A DNA stretch of 28,941 bases from Gp6-AA40 sp036802945 (GCA_036802945.1 DAIRVG010000069.1:1-28941); one strand, 5' to 3'. Positions 1-7,412 are shown, numbered from the stretch's first letter. Numbers and translations: made by a program. Notes: generated by a model from the letters alone, not told the origin.

Positions 1-540
1 AACTCCGCGGGCTCCGCGATGGCGGGGCTCCTCCAGCTGAAGGACAACTTCGCCAAAGACGACGTCGTGGTGGTGATCTTTCATGACCACGGCTCGCGCT
101 ATCTGGCGAAGATGTTCAACGACGAGTGGATGCGCGCGAAAGGGTTCCTCGAAGTGAGCGGCATGACCGCGCGCGATCTCGTGGCGCTCGGCGTCTCAGG
201 AGAGCTGTTCGCCATCGAGGCGGCCAAGCCGGTCGAGGATGCCGTCCGTGTGATGAGCGACCACGACTTCTCCCAGATTTCGATCACCCGCAACGGCCGT
301 GTGATTGGATCGCTGAACGAGACCCATCTCTACAACGAGTTCATGCGCGAACCCGACGTGAAGCGAAAGCCGGTCGAGGCGATCATGCAGCCGGCGTTTC
401 CATTTGTCGACATCTCGACTCCTGTGCAGCTGCTATCGACGATGATCACGCCCGAGAATCCGGCAGTGCTCGTGCGCGACTTCAAGACGGAGAAGACCTT
501 CATCATCACGCGCTCGGACATCATCCGCGTGTTGTGTTAA
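1..540 (+). CDS. cystathionine beta-synthase-like PLP enzyme, C-terminal part with CBS domain pair (5' partial)
   Basis: The reading frame is open from the first base of the window, so the N-terminal catalytic part lies to the left. The first 45 or so codons resemble the end of the fold-II PLP domain of cystathionine beta-synthase/cysteine synthase enzymes: a glycine/alanine-rich helix, then a VVVVIFHDHGSRYL stretch and FNDEWM. Family members have a matching D-x-G-x-R-Y-L ... NDEWM ending. The remaining 120 residues look like two CBS (Bateman) modules, with typical pieces such as DHDFSQISITRNGRVIG and PVEAIMQPAFPFVDISTPV. The enzyme would join serine and homocysteine (or make cysteine from O-acetylserine), with the CBS pair acting as a regulatory domain. 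The identity rests on the C-terminal end only. A good Met at base 19 is not the true start. Confidence 0.8.
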   Translation, partial: NSAGSAMAGLLQLKDNFAKDDVVVVIFHDHGSRYLAKMFNDEWMRAKGFLEVSGMTARDLVALGVSGELFAIEAAKPVEDAVRVMSDHDFSQISITRNGRVIGSLNETHLYNEFMREPDVKRKPVEAIMQPAFPFVDISTPVQLLSTMITPENPAVLVRDFKTEKTFIITRSDIIRVLC

Positions 541-590
541 GGCGGACCTGAAGGTCCGCCTCTACGAAGGCCCTGGGCTTCAGCCCCGGG
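541..590. repeat. two adjacent REP-like palindromes between convergent genes
   Basis: Right after the stop codon lies a perfect palindrome at 541-560 (GGCGGACC, loop TGAA, GGTCCGCC). A near-perfect one follows at 571-590 (CCCTGGGCT, TC-type loop, AGCCCCGGG, one mismatch). Neither is followed by a T-run, so a classical intrinsic terminator is not supported. They sit in the 39-bp gap between convergent genes and could still slow transcription from both sides. Related palindromes occur at 7155-7175, 13037-13057 and 14536-14553, which suggests dispersed REP-type elements rather than gene-specific terminators. Confidence 0.6.
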
Positions 591-1044
591 ACGCAGCCAT
601 CTGCCGGCGTTTCGCTTCTTCCGCGGCGCCGCGCTTCTTCAATTCCTCAGGCGAGACATCCTCGACGTGCGTTCCGATCCACCAGGTGATGCCGTTCTGA
701 TCGCGGACGCCCGCATTGCGGTCGCCATAGAACTGGTTGGCCGGCTCCATTGTTGAGACCGCGCCGGCCGCGAGTGCCTTCTTGTATGTCGCGTCGGTGT
801 CCGGCACGTACAGATACAGGGCGCAAGGCATCGCCTTGTGCTGCTCGCTCGCCTGGCCGAGCATGATCCGCGAGTCGCCAATGTGCAGCTCGGCGTGCAT
901 GATCGTGCCGTCCTCCCGCTTCATCTCTTCGCCGACCTTCGCATCAAACGCCCGCTTTGCAAATTCGATCAGCTTCCGCGCGTCGTCGACGACGAGGTAC
1001 GGAGTGACCGTGTGATAGCCCTCAGGAACTGGTTTCACAGTCAT
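580..1044 (-). CDS. VOC family (PhnB-like glyoxalase fold) protein
   Basis: A protein of about 154 residues with the pattern of PhnB/YdeO-type vicinal-oxygen-chelate proteins. It begins with TVTPYLVVDDARKLIEFAKRAFDA, followed by MHAELHIGDSRIMLG, a central YLYVPDTDATYKKALAAGA and FYGDRNAGVRDQNGITWWIGTH near the end. This is the paired beta-alpha-beta-beta-beta repeat of the fold. Such proteins are often annotated as glyoxalase/bleomycin-resistance-like, but their substrate is usually unknown and I assign none. The frame also opens at 1056 (MEKAMTVK); I prefer the inner ATG at 1044 because family members start close to the VTPYL segment. The last residues (RRQMAASRG) overlap the second palindrome of the neighbouring repeat. 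It is convergent with the CBS-like gene. Confidence 0.8.
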   Translation of the reverse strand: MTVKPVPEGYHTVTPYLVVDDARKLIEFAKRAFDAKVGEEMKREDGTIMHAELHIGDSRIMLGQASEQHKAMPCALYLYVPDTDATYKKALAAGAVSTMEPANQFYGDRNAGVRDQNGITWWIGTHVEDVSPEELKKRGAAEEAKRRQMAASRG

Positions 1045-1205
1045 AGCCTTCTCCACATCGGTACGATCGCGGAGCGCTTCGCCGCTCCGGTGATCTGGTC
1101 AAAGGTACCTATGACAGAGCGTACTCGTGCACGGTCGCACGGGCAACTTCAGCGAGATGAAGGACGGCAGTATGATGTCGTTCTGCTCAGGCGGAGGACA
1201 TCATC

Positions 1206-3023
1206 GTGAAGCGAAATCAACTCGCAGACGTCATCGTCGTCACATCGATCGCGTTGGCCGTTGCCTGCGGCCGAGCGACCTCCACGGCCGCGCCCACCGC
1301 CGCCGACGCCAAAGCGTTTCTCGACACGGTGGACGCCACGCTCACGAAGCTCAGCCTCGACGCCAACAGGGCCGGGTGGATCGGTCAGAACTTCATCACC
1401 GAAGACACCGAAGCGCTCGACGCGCGCATGACGCAGGCGCTTGCTGATGCCGCCTCGCGTTTCGCCAAGGAAGCGGTGAAGTTCGACAACGTTGACGTGC
1501 CCGCCGACGCGCGCCGGCAGCTGAACCTCCTCAAGGTGTCACTTACCCTCGCCACGCCAGCCGATCCGAAGGACGCAGAGGAGTTGACGAGGCTCGTGTC
1601 CTCGATGCGGGGCGAGTACGGCAAAGGCAAGTGGTGCCCGGATGCCGCGAAGCCTGATCGCTGCCTGAACATCGACGACATCACCAAGGTGCTCGCCTCG
1701 TCTCGCAACGAGAAAGAGATTCGAGCGGCGTGGGAAGGCTGGCACACCATCTCGCCGCCGATCCGGAAGGACTACCAGCGGTTCGCCGAGCTCTCGAACA
1801 AAGGTGCGAAGGAGCTCGGGTTTGCCGACACAGGCGCGATGTGGCGCGCGAAGTACGACATGGCCCCCGACGCGTTCACGACGGAGCTCGATCGCCTCTG
1901 GGATCAAGTGCGACCCCTCTACCTGCAGCTGCACGCCTACGTGCGGATGAAGCTGCGCGGGAAGTACGGCGATGTCGTGCCCGCACGTGGTCCGTTGCCG
2001 GCGCACCTGCTCGGCAACATCTGGGCGCAGGACTGGTCAAACGTGTACGACCTGGTCGCTCCGCCCAGCTCCGACGCGGGCTTCTCGCTCACCGATCTCA
2101 TCAAGCGCCGCAAGATGAGCGCACTCGACATGGTCCGTGCCGGCGAGCGCTTCTACACCTCGGTCGGCTTCGAGGCGCTGCCCAAGACATTCTGGGACCG
2201 CTCGCTCTTCATGCGCCCCATGGACCGCGAAGTGGTGTGCCACGCGAGCGCGTGGGACATCGACAATCTCACTGACCTCCGTATCAAGATGTGCATCGAC
2301 CAGACGGCGGAGGACTTTTCGACGATCCACCATGAGCTGGGGCACAATTTCTATCAGCGGGCGTACAAGGATCTGCCGATCGTCTTCCGCGACAGCGCGA
2401 ACGACGGCTTCCATGAAGCGATCGGCGATACGATCGCGCTGTCGGTTACGCCTGAGTATCTGGTGAAGATCGGGTTGCTCGACAAGGCGCCCGACGCGTC
2501 GCGCGACATCGGCCTGCTCATGTCGCGCGCGCTCGAGAAGGTAGCGTTCCTGCCGTTCGGGCTGTTGATCGATCAGTGGCGCTGGCAGGTGTTCTCCGGC
2601 GCGATCGCGCCCGCCGACTACAACAAGGGCTGGTGGGATCTCCGGCTGAAATACCAGGGTATCGCGCCGCCGACGGCACGAGGCGAGGACCTCTTCGATC
2701 CCGGTGCGAAGTATCACGTGCCTGACAACACGTCGTACACGCGCTACTTCCTCGCCGACATCCTTCAGTTTCAGTTCCATCGCGCGCTGTCGAAGACGGC
2801 CGGCTGCACGGCGCCGCTCCATCGTTGCTCGGTGTACGAGAGCAAGGAGGCGGGGGCGCGGCTGAACGCGATGCTGTCGATGGGCGTGTCGAAACCGTGG
2901 CCCGACGCGCTGGAAGCGCTCACGGGATCGCGCGAGATGGACGCGTCGGCGATTCTCGACTATTTCGCGCCGCTCCAGAAATGGCTCGAGGAGCAGACAA
3001 AGGGGCAGCCGATTGGCTGGTAA
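1206..3023 (+). CDS. M2 family peptidyl-dipeptidase (ACE-like) lipoprotein
   Basis: A 605-residue zinc metallopeptidase. The active site is HHELGH, with the HExxH histidines at 376 and 380. A second motif, DGFHEAIGD, supplies Glu404 28 residues after the first His, the same spacing as in angiotensin-converting enzyme (M2 family, gluzincin). It should remove dipeptides from the C-termini of peptides. The N-terminus has a hydrophobic signal ending in LAVAC, a plausible lipobox, so the enzyme is probably a periplasmic or outer-membrane lipoprotein. The start is GTG, with GGAGGA about 8 bp upstream. The 149-bp gap before it holds no recognisable gene. The stop codon lies inside the start region of the next gene, an 11-bp overlap that suggests co-transcription although the functions look unrelated. 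M32 and M3 peptidases are less likely given the context around HELGH. Confidence 0.88.
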   Translation: MKRNQLADVIVVTSIALAVACGRATSTAAPTAADAKAFLDTVDATLTKLSLDANRAGWIGQNFITEDTEALDARMTQALADAASRFAKEAVKFDNVDVPADARRQLNLLKVSLTLATPADPKDAEELTRLVSSMRGEYGKGKWCPDAAKPDRCLNIDDITKVLASSRNEKEIRAAWEGWHTISPPIRKDYQRFAELSNKGAKELGFADTGAMWRAKYDMAPDAFTTELDRLWDQVRPLYLQLHAYVRMKLRGKYGDVVPARGPLPAHLLGNIWAQDWSNVYDLVAPPSSDAGFSLTDLIKRRKMSALDMVRAGERFYTSVGFEALPKTFWDRSLFMRPMDREVVCHASAWDIDNLTDLRIKMCIDQTAEDFSTIHHELGHNFYQRAYKDLPIVFRDSANDGFHEAIGDTIALSVTPEYLVKIGLLDKAPDASRDIGLLMSRALEKVAFLPFGLLIDQWRWQVFSGAIAPADYNKGWWDLRLKYQGIAPPTARGEDLFDPGAKYHVPDNTSYTRYFLADILQFQFHRALSKTAGCTAPLHRCSVYESKEAGARLNAMLSMGVSKPWPDALEALTGSREMDASAILDYFAPLQKWLEEQTKGQPIGW

Positions 3024-4188
3024 GCGCAGGCATTCGAGCGGCACACCACTCTCCATTGCGATCGTCGGCGCAGGCCTGGGCGGGCTGACGGCCGCGTCGA
3101 CGCTGCGCATGGCCGGGCTCGACGTGCACATCTACGAGCAGGCCAGCCGTTTCACGCGGCTCGGCGCCGGCATCCAGATGATGCCCAACTCGATGAAGGT
3201 CCTGCGACGGATCGGAATCGAGGAACGCGTGCGGGCCACCTCGTTCGAGCCGTACTCGCATCTCAATCGCCAGTGGGATACCGGTGCCGTGATGCGGGAG
3301 CTGCCTATGCCGGAGTCGCTCTTCGACGCGCCGTACCTCTGCATGCACCGCGGCGATCTGCACGAGGCTCTCGCGTCTGTGCTTCCTGCTGACATCATCC
3401 ATCGGGCCAAGAAACTGGTCGGACTCGATGAGCGCGGCGGTCGGGTGACGCTGACCTTCGAGGATGGCGAACGCGCCGAAGCAGACGCCGTCGTTGGCGC
3501 CGACGGCGTGCACTCGATCGTCCGCGACATCATCATTGGCCCGGATACGCCGATCCACAAAGGACGCATCGCGTATCGGGCGATATTTCCCTCCGCGCTC
3601 ATGAGGGGCACCGACGTGGGTCCGTCACGGACCAAGTGGTGGGGCGTCGACCGGCACATCGTCATCTACTACACGCGGCCCGACCGCAGCGAAATCTACT
3701 TCGTCACGAGCGTGCCCGAGCCCGCGGAATGGCTCACACGCGAGTCGTGGTCGGCAATGGGCGACGTGCACGACCTGCGCAAGGCCTACGACGGGTTTCA
3801 TCCCGATGTGCGCGCCGTGCTCAACGCGTGTCCGGACTGCCACAAGTGGGCGATCCTCGAGCGCGAGCCCCTTCCGCGCTGGAGCGAGGGGCGTGTCGTG
3901 CTCCTCGGCGATGCCTGCCATCCGATGACGCCGTACATGGCCCAGGGAGCTGCGACGGCGGTGGAGGACGCGGCCGTCCTCGCGCGTTGCCTGGCCGAGG
4001 TCGACGGCGACGACGTTTCGGGTGCGTTCACACGGTATGAAGCGCATCGCAAGCCGCGAACCTCGCGCATTCAGGCCATTTCGAGCGCGAACACGTGGAT
4101 GAAGGGAGGGAACGACGACACATCGTGGCTGTACGGCTACGACGCCTGGAATGTCCCGCTACTCCCAGAACCCACGCCGATCGCCTGA
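3013..4188 (+). CDS. NicC-like FAD-dependent aromatic-ring monooxygenase
   Basis: A flavoprotein hydroxylase of the PF01494 class, 391 residues from a TTG start. No ATG precedes the nucleotide-binding motif, so TTG at 3013 is the most workable start. Seen motifs are GAGLGG (GxGxxG at 19-24), the DG motif GADGVHS (162-168) and the GD motif LLGDACHP (298-304). From memory it is closer to 6-hydroxynicotinate 3-monooxygenase than to salicylate hydroxylase. The shared parts are KWWxxDRHxxxYY (here His215 and Tyr219), FTRLGAGI, MAQGAATAVEDAA, and an ANTW...YGYD ending. Not every substrate-pocket residue matches: a position that I recall as His in NicC is Gln55 here. The true substrate may therefore be a related pyridine or benzenoid acid. 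It overlaps the peptidase gene by 11 bp and is followed after 18 bp by a hydrolase. Confidence 0.82.
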   Translation: MAGKRRHSSGTPLSIAIVGAGLGGLTAASTLRMAGLDVHIYEQASRFTRLGAGIQMMPNSMKVLRRIGIEERVRATSFEPYSHLNRQWDTGAVMRELPMPESLFDAPYLCMHRGDLHEALASVLPADIIHRAKKLVGLDERGGRVTLTFEDGERAEADAVVGADGVHSIVRDIIIGPDTPIHKGRIAYRAIFPSALMRGTDVGPSRTKWWGVDRHIVIYYTRPDRSEIYFVTSVPEPAEWLTRESWSAMGDVHDLRKAYDGFHPDVRAVLNACPDCHKWAILEREPLPRWSEGRVVLLGDACHPMTPYMAQGAATAVEDAAVLARCLAEVDGDDVSGAFTRYEAHRKPRTSRIQAISSANTWMKGGNDDTSWLYGYDAWNVPLLPEPTPIA

Positions 4189-4206
4189 GATCTGCAGTCA
4201 TCGGAT

Positions 4207-5025
4207 ATGCCACCAGTCGCGCAGAACGACATCTTCACAACGTCCGACGGAGCATCCATCGCATTTACGCGTCGACCGGCGCCGAGCCCGGGGGCTCCGC
4301 GCATGGCGTTCGTGCATTCGCTTGCGCTCGATCGCAGCGTCTGGGATGGCGTTGTTCAGCGACTCGAAGGCGAGGCCGAGGTTCTCACCTATGACTGCCG
4401 CGGCCACGGCCGGTCAGACCGGCGTGCCGGCGTATACACGGCGCAGCTCTTTGCGCGCGATCTCGCCGAGCTCTTCGATCACGTGGGATGGCAGAGCGCC
4501 GCGGTTGCGGGGTGCTCGATGGGCGGCAACGTCGCGCAAGCCTTTGCCGCGGTGTACCCGCAACGGACCGCTGCGCTGGGTCTGATCGACACGACGGCGT
4601 GGTACGGCGCGGACGCACCGGCAAAGTTCAAGGAGCGCGCCGACGCTGCGAAGGCCAAGGGCATGAATGGGCTCATCGACTTCCAGCTCACACGATGGTT
4701 CTCCGACGAGTTCTGCGCCAGTCACCCAGACGTGCTGAAGCGAACCACGGATATCTTCATCGCCAACGATCTCGACTGCTACGCTGCCAGTTGCGGCCTT
4801 CTCGGTGACGTCGACAGCCGGACGCATCTGGGATCGTTCCGCATGCCGGTTGCGATCGTCGTCGGCGAGGACGATCACGCGACGCCGGTTGCCATGGCCC
4901 GCCAGCTTCACGACGCGATTCCGCGGTCGACCCTGACCCTCCTTCCCCGCGCGCGGCACCTCACGCCTATCGAGTATCCGGATCCGATCGCCTCGGAGCT
5001 TCGCGGACTTCTCTCACGCCAGTGA
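4207..5025 (+). CDS. alpha/beta hydrolase (PcaD/NicD-type)
   Basis: A 272-residue alpha/beta hydrolase. The nucleophile elbow GCSMGG places Ser104. Asp223 in VVGEDDHATP and His251 in RARHLTPIEYP complete a standard triad. The oxyanion-side segment is FVHSLALDRSVW, and YDCRGHGRS follows strand 4. Length and motif spacing fit 3-oxoadipate enol-lactonases (PcaD) and similar ring-cleavage-pathway hydrolases. Because the upstream gene is NicC-like and the downstream gene NiaP-like, an N-formylmaleamate deformylase (NicD) type role is possible, but the sequence alone does not decide between a lactonase, esterase or deformylase. It starts 18 bp after the monooxygenase and ends 7 bp before the transporter gene, as expected in one operon. 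Confidence 0.8.
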   Translation: MPPVAQNDIFTTSDGASIAFTRRPAPSPGAPRMAFVHSLALDRSVWDGVVQRLEGEAEVLTYDCRGHGRSDRRAGVYTAQLFARDLAELFDHVGWQSAAVAGCSMGGNVAQAFAAVYPQRTAALGLIDTTAWYGADAPAKFKERADAAKAKGMNGLIDFQLTRWFSDEFCASHPDVLKRTTDIFIANDLDCYAASCGLLGDVDSRTHLGSFRMPVAIVVGEDDHATPVAMARQLHDAIPRSTLTLLPRARHLTPIEYPDPIASELRGLLSRQ

Positions 5026-5032
5026 CCTGAGC

Positions 5033-6433
5033 GTGCCGGACGCCTCAATGCAGGATCTCGTCGCGCGGCTGGAACGACTGCCGTTCTCGCGGTGGCACCT
5101 GCGCGCGCGCGTCATCGTCGGCAGCGCGACGTTCTTCGACGCTTTCGATGCGCTGTCGCTCGCGTTCGTGCTGCCGGTGCTGGTGCGCCAATGGCGCATG
5201 ACCCCGGCCGAGATCGGGTGGCTCATCGCGATCGGATATCTGGGCCAGTTCGTGGGCGCGCTGCTGTTTGGCTGGCTTGCGGAACGCCATGGACGCGTTC
5301 GCAGCGTCGCAGGGGCGACGGCGCTGATGTCGGTGATGAGCATTGCGTGCGCGATGTCGGGGAGTTTTGCGTCCCTGCTGACACTGCGACTCGTGCAGGG
5401 CATCGGAGTCGGCGGCGAGATGCCGGTCGCCGCGGTCTACATCAACGAGTTGTCGAAGGCGCAGGGACGCGGACGCTTCTTCCTGCTGTACGAACTGATT
5501 TTCCCGATCGGGCTGATGATGACGGGCCAGATCGGCGCCGTGCTCGTGCCAACGCTCGGGTGGCAGATCATGTTCTTGATCGGCGGGATTCCGGGCCTGC
5601 TTGTCACCGCGCTGCTGCTGCGGCTTCCCGAATCGCCTCGGTGGTTGATTTCGAAGGGACGCCTCGCCGAAGCCGATGCCGTCATTCGCGAAATCGAAGC
5701 GAGCATTAAACCGGGATTGGGGATTCGGGATTCGGGATTCGAACCCCGAGTCCCGAGTCCCGAACCCCGAGTCCCGAGTCGCGAATCCCGAGTCCCGAAT
5801 CCCGAATCCCGAATGAAAGGCGAACGGTGGACGGAGCTCTTTTCCGGCGTCTACCGGAGACGGACGCTCATCGTGTGGACGCTCTGGGCCTGTGCCTACT
5901 TCATCACGAATGGGCTGAACAACTGGATGCCGACGCTATACAGCAGCGTGTATCACCTGAGTCTCAGCCAGGCCCTGCGCGCCGGGACCCTGACGAACGT
6001 CGCGCAAGTCGTGATCCTCCTCGGCTGCGCATTTACGATCGATCGCATCGGCCGCCGGCGTTGGACGGCTGCCGGTTTCGCGGCAGGCGCTGCGCTGCTC
6101 GCACTGCTCGGGACCTTCGCTGCCCAGTCGGTCACCGCCGTCATGGTCCTGGTGACCGTGAGCTACGGGATTGTGGGATCAGTGAACGCGGTGCTGTATC
6201 TCTACACGCCGGAAATCTATCCCACTCGCATGCGTGCAATCGGGACCGGCTCGGCGACGTGCTGGCTGCGCCTCGCATCTGCCGCGGGCCCCGTACTGGT
6301 GGGATATCTGGTCGCCGCCGAAGGCACCGGTGCCGTGTTCCTGATGTTTGCGGCAGCCGGCGTGATTGGCGCACTCGCGGCAATCGGTATGCTCGAGACG
6401 CGCAACCGGCGACTCGAAGATCTCAATCCCTGA
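5033..6433 (+). CDS. MFS transporter, NiaP / aromatic-acid type, with a repeat-encoded central loop
   Basis: A 466-residue major facilitator with 12 probable membrane segments. Signatures are FFDAFDA in TM1, the loop 2-3 motif GWLAERHGR (80-88), GIGVGGEMPVA in TM4, PESPRWL (199-205) at the start of the central loop, and YTPEIYPTRMRAIGTG in the second half. The TM4 and YTPExYP parts recall NiaP niacin/benzoate importers, which suits the NicC-like neighbour. Residues about 227-260, the cytoplasmic loop between TM6 and TM7, are encoded by 14 phased 7-bp repeats and read as a Pro/Arg/Ser/Glu-rich low-complexity stretch. The reading frame is intact across the insertion. The start is GTG, with a weak ribosome site; an ATG lies five codons later. 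It is last in the run and followed by a perfect 12-bp palindrome, GTGCGATCGCAC, at 6435-6446. Confidence 0.85.
   Translation: MPDASMQDLVARLERLPFSRWHLRARVIVGSATFFDAFDALSLAFVLPVLVRQWRMTPAEIGWLIAIGYLGQFVGALLFGWLAERHGRVRSVAGATALMSVMSIACAMSGSFASLLTLRLVQGIGVGGEMPVAAVYINELSKAQGRGRFFLLYELIFPIGLMMTGQIGAVLVPTLGWQIMFLIGGIPGLLVTALLLRLPESPRWLISKGRLAEADAVIREIEASIKPGLGIRDSGFEPRVPSPEPRVPSRESRVPNPESRMKGERWTELFSGVYRRRTLIVWTLWACAYFITNGLNNWMPTLYSSVYHLSLSQALRAGTLTNVAQVVILLGCAFTIDRIGRRRWTAAGFAAGAALLALLGTFAAQSVTAVMVLVTVSYGIVGSVNAVLYLYTPEIYPTRMRAIGTGSATCWLRLASAAGPVLVGYLVAAEGTGAVFLMFAAAGVIGALAAIGMLETRNRRLEDLNP
5713..5810. repeat. 14 contiguous phased heptamers (4 GGGATTS + 10 GARYCCC) inside the MFS gene
   Basis: Read directly: GGGATTG, then three GGGATTC, then GAACCCC, GAGTCCC, GAGTCCC, GAACCCC, GAGTCCC, GAGTCGC, GAATCCC, GAGTCCC, GAATCCC, GAATCCC. 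There are no spacers and no shift in the 7-bp register over 98 bp. GAATCCC is the reverse complement of GGGATTC, so the array is an inverted repeat made of tandem repeats. The G-runs on the plus strand (5713-5736) and nine C-runs of three or four (minus-strand G-runs) make both strands capable of G-quadruplexes in principle. The array lies entirely in coding sequence. Confidence 0.95.
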
Positions 6434-6556
6434 CGTGCGATCGCACTGACGTCGATCGGCGACGCAGCGCTTTCAAACGGACCCGTGTTGTACGCGTGGC
6501 CGGACGCGTGTTCGGCGCTAGAAAAGATGCACGAAGTCCTGTAGCATGCGGTCGCT

Positions 6557-7129
6557 ATGACGACGCTGCTCAAGACCGTGTCGGTCTTAACGCTGGTCGG
6601 GCTCGTGACAATTGCTGTTGGTTCCACGGTGTCGGGGCAGGACCAACCTGCGGCACCGGGACGCGGACGAGCCGCGGGCCCTCCGCCAGCTCCACCACCC
6701 CCTCAGCAGGGCCACCCGACAGGGAAGCTCGTGATTTGGGGAGATCTCGCGAGCTTCGACAATCCCCCGACTCTGTCGACCCATTGCATTCTCACCAGTC
6801 GCTTCAAGCGGGGCCAGCGCGTCGGTATCCGTATGACGGCGATTGATGGCGGTACGGGCGAGGTTGAAAACACGGCCGTCATGACGGCCCATCTAACGGT
6901 CGGTGGCAGAACGATCGACGTTCCTATGCGGTGGCGCGGCGTCGGAAACGCCCCGGCGGCGGAATACCCACGACAGCCTTCGGAAATGTGGACCGGCGTG
7001 TGGACGGTGCCTGCCGATACGCCGATCGGCGTAATCAACTACACGGTGACCGCGACGGATCGATTCGGCCGAACCGCCACGTTTACACCGTTCATCAACT
7101 TGGTGTCGCAACTCACCATCGTCGAATGA
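6557..7129 (+). CDS. secreted protein of unknown function with proline-rich linker
   Basis: A 190-residue protein not assigned to a named family. The first 27 residues form a signal peptide (LLKTVSVLTLVGLVTIAVGS, then a probable cleavage after SGQ or nearby). A Pro/Ala/Gly-rich linker follows (about 30-52, with a PPPAPPPPQQ run). The rest is beta-rich: GKLVIWGDLASFDNPPTLSTHCILTS, MTAHLTVGGRTIDVPMRW, and a final PIGVINYTVTATDRFGRTATF. The ending looks like an immunoglobulin-like or cadherin-like strand pattern, which is inference only. One cysteine is seen in the mature part. It starts 123 bp after the transporter and ends before a good intrinsic terminator at 7189-7220, so it is probably its own transcription unit or the end of the run. 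A periplasmic or extracellular location is likely. Confidence 0.7.
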   Translation: MTTLLKTVSVLTLVGLVTIAVGSTVSGQDQPAAPGRGRAAGPPPAPPPPQQGHPTGKLVIWGDLASFDNPPTLSTHCILTSRFKRGQRVGIRMTAIDGGTGEVENTAVMTAHLTVGGRTIDVPMRWRGVGNAPAAEYPRQPSEMWTGVWTVPADTPIGVINYTVTATDRFGRTATFTPFINLVSQLTIVE

Positions 7130-7154
7130 CACAACCGAAAGCATAGGATTGCTC

Positions 7155-7175
7155 CGCGGACCCACAGGGTCCGCG
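7155..7175. repeat. REP-like palindrome of the GGACC/GGTCC type
   Basis: Perfect 9-bp stem CGCGGACCC with loop ACA and arm GGGTCCGCG. It has the same core as the palindromes at 541-560 and 13037-13057. No T-run follows it directly. It lies 25 bp after the stop of the secreted-protein gene and just before the terminator hairpin. Confidence 0.6.
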
Positions 7176-7188
7176 CCGCATGCCTGAA

Positions 7189-7220
7189 GGCCGGTCACAA
7201 TGACCGGCCATTCTTTTCTA
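7189..7220 (+). terminator. intrinsic terminator
   Basis: A perfect 9-bp stem GGCCGGTCA, loop CAA, TGACCGGCC (7189-7209), followed by ATTCTTTTCT, a T-rich tail on the plus strand. This fits a Rho-independent terminator for the secreted-protein gene at 6557-7129. The opposite strand has no T-rich tail. Confidence 0.75.
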
Positions 7221-7412
7221 CCCGCGCTCCACCCCGGCTGACGGCCGGACGAGCTTGAGCGAGCCGGACTGCGAAGGGGCCGGGCTGGCGTTCGCGACAA
7301 TCGACAGCGCCGTCTCGTGACGGAGCAGCTCCTCCGCGAAACCCACGAAACGTTGCGCGCCAGCGAACGGGCGCGTCGCGAAGCCGCGGACTGCGCCTAC
7401 AATGAGGGTCAC
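7218..7412 (-). CDS. possible small protein, unknown
   Basis: A 64-codon frame from GTG at 7412 to TAG at 7218, lying in the otherwise empty 357-bp stretch between the secreted-protein gene and the CHRD lipoprotein gene. The product has a plausible amphipathic middle (RFVGFAEELLRHETALSIVANAS), and the third codon positions are mostly G or C as in real genes of this window. No family is recognised. The frame is closed 9 codons upstream of the GTG, so it is not the visible tail of a longer gene. The ribosome site is weak (GAGCAGGACGAG somewhat too far upstream). It could be a chance open frame or a remnant. Confidence 0.3.
   Translation of the reverse strand: MTLIVGAVRGFATRPFAGAQRFVGFAEELLRHETALSIVANASPAPSQSGSLKLVRPSAGVERG

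Noticed and set aside
541..560. Intrinsic terminator of the CBS-like gene
   Set aside because: The stem is strong but no T-run follows on either strand, and near-identical palindromes occur elsewhere, including inside a gene.
1057..1205. Short frame with MTERTRARSHG start before the peptidase gene
   Set aside because: Only about 33 codons, no ribosome site, no recognisable pattern; probably leader sequence of the peptidase gene.
2037..3131. Long open frame (364 codons) on the minus strand
   Set aside because: It lies fully opposite the M2 peptidase and the start of the monooxygenase, is Arg/Val-rich without recognisable motifs, and is a typical antisense shadow in GC-rich DNA.
5713..5810. 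Frameshift or broken transporter gene caused by the repeat array
   Set aside because: The frame is open across the array, and typical MFS motifs continue on both sides in the same frame.
5713..5810. CRISPR array
   Set aside because: The units are 7 bp with no spacers, unlike CRISPR repeats of about 24-40 bp separated by unique spacers. The same holds for the arrays near 13.4, 24.7 and 28.2 kb.
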